Below the pieces are notes generated by a model. That model was not told where the DNA came from, did not search any database, and worked only from the letters and a program-made list of their open reading frames with translations. Below, one piece after another: positions 6,667 to 7,672 of a stretch of DNA of 7,672 bases (position 1 is its first letter; each line of letters begins with the position of its first letter). Both the position numbers and the translations under genes were made by a program. The stretch spans positions 1-7,672 of the forward strand of contig NZ_JACRST010000044.1 in the NCBI RefSeq assembly GCF_014384885.1, written 5' to 3'. The stretch comes from Ligaoa zhengdingensis (GTDB lineage: Bacteria > Bacillota > Clostridia > Oscillospirales > Ruminococcaceae).

Positions 6667-6874
6667 CATCCGCTCCATCCCTTTTGCGGCGGATGACCTC
6701 CTCCACCTCGCAATCGAGGAGGTCGCACAGCCGGTCGATCGTTTTCATCGTCGTGTTCCGGTTGTGCTTGATCCGGTCAATTGTCTTATTATCGACGCCC
6801 TGCTTGGCAAGCTCGTACCAACTGACGCCGCGCTTGCGCATCGTTTCACGCAACGGCTCGAAATCAATCGCCAT
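6653..6874 (-). CDS. Small Cro/C1-type helix-turn-helix regulator
   Basis: 73 aa. FEPLRETMRKRGVSWYELAKQGVDNKTIDRIKHNRNTTMKTIDRLCDLLDCEVEEVIRR matches a compact XRE-type HTH of the HTH_26 kind: helix 1 about 6-15, HTH helices around SWYELAKQG (18-26) and NKTIDRIKHN (29-38), then the conserved TIDRLCDLLDCEVEEVI tail. No second domain is present, so it is probably a simple DNA-binding repressor or activator. The frame is open further upstream, but that extension does not look like HTH sequence; the ATG at 6872-6874 gives the normal family N-terminus, though its Shine-Dalgarno site (GGGGTG, about 8-9 bases away) is weak. It overlaps the ribbon-helix-helix gene. A perfect palindrome lies 27 bases upstream of the start. 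Confidence 0.85.
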   Translation of the reverse strand: MAIDFEPLRETMRKRGVSWYELAKQGVDNKTIDRIKHNRNTTMKTIDRLCDLLDCEVEEVIRRKRDGADDEKV

Positions 6875-6900
6875 TCTGAACACACCCCAGCCCGATAATT

Positions 6901-6919
6901 CGCAATTTATAAAATTGCG
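6901..6919. promoter_or_regulatory. Perfect 8-3-8 palindrome, likely operator of the second HTH gene
   Basis: Arms CGCAATTT and AAATTGCG are separated by three bases, and the minus strand contains TATAAA within it. It ends 27 bases before the HTH start at 6874. Size and symmetry fit binding by an HTH or ribbon-helix-helix dimer. I see no convincing -35 box at the right distance, so the promoter itself is not placed. Confidence 0.5.
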
Positions 6920-6950
6920 TCTTTCTTGGAGGGCAGGTATTGTGCAACCC

Positions 6951-6976
6951 CCTGAATTTTGCACTCCAAAATTAGG
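6951..6976. repeat. Imperfect inverted repeat between the two HTH genes
   Basis: CCT-G-AATTTTG (6951-6961) and CAAAATTAGG (6967-6976) are inverted copies with a single extra base and a 5-base loop. It lies 19 bases past the stop of the first HTH gene. There is no T-run after it on the minus strand, so it may be a second operator rather than a terminator. Its sequence differs from the 6901-6919 palindrome but shares the AATTT core. Confidence 0.35.
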
Positions 6977-6995
6977 TGATTACACTTCTTCCCCA

Positions 6996-7232
6996 TCACT
7001 CGTCTTCAAAAATTAAAAATTTGTAGGCAGGAATTTCCAACGCCTGAGCAATCAAAAACAGCGTATCCAGCGAAATGGCCTTGCTGACGTTGGGCGCTTC
7101 CACATGTCCGAGAAATACAAGGCTCAAGCCCGTGCGCTCCGCAAGCTGTTCCTGCGTCAAGTTGCGGTAACGCCGGTAATAAGCAATTTTCAACCCGATC
7201 TGGCGGTGTTGTTCTTCAAACTGCGCTTTCAT
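6996..7232 (-). CDS. XRE-family helix-turn-helix regulator
   Basis: 78 aa. IGLKIAYYRRYRNLTQEQLAERTGLSLVFLGHVEAPNVSKAISLDTLFLIAQALEIPAYKFLIF is a single XRE (Cro/C1) domain, with the turn LTQEQLAERTGLS at 25-37 and recognition helix about 37-45, followed by the usual LDTLFLIAQALEIP helix. The VEAPN stretch in place of IENGK is common in gut Clostridia regulators as I remember them. It is alone on its DNA-binding domain, with no sensor. I chose the ATG at 7230-7232, preceded by GGGTGA at 4-5 bases; a TTG four codons earlier is possible. The gene is clearly less GC-rich than its neighbours and has an AT-rich upstream region, hinting at separate origin. It ends 121 bases before the next HTH gene, so it may have its own transcript. 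Confidence 0.88.
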   Translation of the reverse strand: MKAQFEEQHRQIGLKIAYYRRYRNLTQEQLAERTGLSLVFLGHVEAPNVSKAISLDTLFLIAQALEIPAYKFLIFEDE

Positions 7233-7249
7233 TTTATCACCCAATATTA

Positions 7250-7278
7250 TTGTACCAATTGGATCGATGATATATAAT
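7250..7278 (+). promoter_or_regulatory. Candidate rightward promoter facing the hairpin region
   Basis: On the plus strand TTGTAC (7250-7255), a 17-base spacer and a perfect TATAAT (7273-7278) are present. It would start transcription near 7285, running away from the HTH gene into the hairpin-rich stretch. In AT-rich DNA a perfect -10 can occur by chance and the -35 matches only its TTG, so this is a weak call. Confidence 0.3.
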
Positions 7279-7280
7279 GT

Positions 7281-7309
7281 TCTATAAAAGCATTTTTTAT
7301 ATCTATTAA
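7281..7309 (-). promoter_or_regulatory. Candidate promoter of the XRE gene
   Basis: On the minus strand TTAATA (7309-7304), a 17-base spacer and TATAGA (7286-7281) resemble a sigma-A promoter with 4/6 matches in each box. The predicted start near 7274 gives a leader of about 40 bases before the ATG at 7232. A symmetric CCAAT/ATTGG pair (7241-7262) lies between promoter and start and could be an operator. Confidence 0.35.
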
Positions 7310-7346
7310 GACGTTAATCATTTTTAATACGACTTCAAATTTAAAT

Positions 7347-7395
7347 GTCCTTCTTTTATGTGAAAAGAAGGACCAAAGTCCCCAGGGGCCCTTCT
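7347..7395. repeat. Two mutually exclusive hairpins
   Basis: GTCCTTCTTTT (7347-7357) pairs perfectly over 11 bp with AAAAGAAGGAC (7363-7373) across a 5-base loop. The segment AGAAGGACC (7366-7374) can instead pair with GGCCCTTCT (7387-7395) over 9 bp, including one G-U type pair on the minus-strand RNA. The two structures share 7366-7373, so only one can form at a time, as in terminator/antiterminator switches. On the minus strand the second one ends in TTCTTTTC, which is terminator-like. Confidence 0.55.
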
Positions 7396-7396
7396 C

Positions 7397-7413
7397 TTGG
7401 CCCGATGGGCCAA
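7397..7413. repeat. Short perfect hairpin
   Basis: TTGGCCC and GGGCCAA pair over 7 bp around a GAT loop. No T-run follows on either strand. It lies between the switch-like pair and the terminator at 7432-7456. Confidence 0.5.
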
Positions 7414-7431
7414 TTCACCTTGAAAGCACAC

Positions 7432-7456
7432 AAAAAGGGGGGCCCTTTGGCCCCCT
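7432..7456 (-). terminator. Intrinsic terminator, minus strand
   Basis: On the minus strand GGGGGCC (7455-7449), loop AAAG, GGCCCCC (7444-7438) is followed by C and then five T (7436-7432). The all-GC 7-bp stem with T5 is a strong intrinsic terminator. It probably ends a minus-strand transcript whose gene lies beyond the right edge, or a small RNA made from 7456-7672, and insulates the XRE gene from it. Confidence 0.75.
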
Positions 7457-7606
7457 AGGGGCGCCGGCCAACGGCCGGAGGAAAGCCGGGCAGGCTCGTT
7501 TGTTAAGTAAAGTGCAGCTTCCGCGCGGAGGACGCACCCGGTATGGCGCAAGCGCCAACCCGGATTGCCTGCCGGCGCTGCCGGCCCGGGCGCACAACGG
7601 GGGTTT

Positions 7607-7635
7607 TCAAAGGGGTGCCCCCTTTGACACGTTTT
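7607..7635 (+). terminator. Hairpin with a plus-strand T-run, possible terminator
   Basis: TCAAAGGGG (7607-7615) and CCCCTTTGA (7619-7627) pair over 9 bp around a TGC loop. On the plus strand CACG and then five T (7632-7636 region) follow, so it could end a rightward RNA, with the T-run slightly late. On the minus strand only A and C follow the stem. Confidence 0.4.
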
Positions 7636-7637
7636 TC

Positions 7638-7665
7638 CTGCCTTTTGACGTGTATCAAAAGGCAG
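7638..7665. repeat. Perfect 11-bp hairpin at the right edge
   Basis: CTGCCTTTTGA and TCAAAAGGCAG flank a 6-base loop. An alternative pairing joins TTTGACACG (7623-7631) with CGTGTATCAAA (7649-7659), which would disrupt this stem and the 7607-7627 hairpin. No T-run follows directly. Its gene context is outside the window. Confidence 0.5.
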
Positions 7666-7672
7666 TCGTCGT

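Larger units (their letters stand above)
7340..7672. other. Hairpin-rich noncoding stretch
   Basis: No credible protein gene lies here. Frames of 75 and 60 codons on the minus strand lack Shine-Dalgarno sites, run through the hairpins and resemble no family. At least eight inverted repeats with short loops follow one another: 7347-7373, 7366-7395, 7397-7413, 7438-7455, 7464-7478, 7571-7585, 7607-7627 and 7638-7665. Such density suggests a structured RNA, the 3' untranslated part of a gene beyond the right edge, or an interspersed repeat element. I do not recognise any known RNA family. Confidence 0.55.

Noticed and set aside
6653..6874. Toxin-antitoxin pair made of the HTH and ribbon-helix-helix proteins
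   Set aside because: The overlap and sizes are suggestive, but both look like DNA-binding proteins and neither resembles a toxin.
4895..6898. Plus-strand open frame of 667 codons opposite comEC
   Set aside because: Composition is Arg/Gln/Gly/His-rich low-complexity, as expected antisense to a GC-rich gene. It has no family motifs, runs through regulators and comEC, and the minus-strand comEC is unambiguous.
7324..7551. Minus-strand frame of 75 codons in the hairpin region
   Set aside because: TTG start inside a hairpin, no Shine-Dalgarno site, and it reads through a strong intrinsic terminator and the switch-like hairpins; no family resemblance.
7415..7597. Minus-strand frame of 60 codons in the hairpin region
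   Set aside because: No Shine-Dalgarno site or family similarity, and it overlaps the terminator stem and several hairpins.
7340..7672. CRISPR array suspected because of repeated hairpins
   Set aside because: The hairpins differ in sequence and there are no regularly spaced direct repeats or spacers.

Overview
The window looks like chromosomal DNA of a GC-rich member of the Clostridia, probably Oscillospiraceae/Ruminococcaceae. I infer this from comEC-holA adjacency, a Toprim/DUF4093 RNase M5-like protein, a DHHW/MBOAT pair, Shine-Dalgarno sites of the GGAGG type and frequent GTG/TTG starts. No search was run, so the taxon is a guess. All seven supported genes lie on the minus strand and read right to left.

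Layout, in transcription order. 7672-7233 is about 440 bases with no credible protein gene: a dense run of GC-rich hairpins (7340-7672), including one good minus-strand terminator (7432-7456), followed by an AT-rich promoter zone. Next come three small DNA-binding proteins: an XRE regulator (7232-6996), a second compact HTH regulator (6874-6653) and a ribbon-helix-helix YlcI/YnfO-like protein (6666-6472). The last overlaps comEC (6475-4316) by ATGA. comEC overlaps holA (4319-3276, DNA polymerase III delta) by GTGA. After a 49-base gap come a Toprim RNase M5-like protein (3226-2606), an MBOAT-family membrane protein overlapping it by GTGA (2609-1218), and a DHHW-family envelope protein (1182-58). 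A perfect 18-bp hairpin with a T-rich tail (45-3) ends the unit.

The most interesting content is inside ordinary-looking genes. The MBOAT protein keeps its fold signatures but lacks both conserved histidines of the family. Its DHHW partner lacks both its name-giving DHHW motif and the nucleophile serine of the GDSY-like motif. The pair therefore looks like an O-acetylation module that has jointly lost catalysis while staying intact as open reading frames. ComEC likewise has a metallo-beta-lactamase-like C-terminal domain in which the DVGQGD and HxHxDH positions are replaced.

Regulation also shows unusual structure. A long inverted repeat (two 9-bp blocks per arm) followed by a T-rich stretch occupies about the first 20 codons of comEC, directly after the regulator stop codon; it may act as an attenuator separating the regulators from comEC/holA. 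An AT-rich, rare-codon island near the end of comEC carries an extended -10 motif that could drive holA separately. A perfect 8-3-8 palindrome precedes the second HTH gene and is a likely operator.
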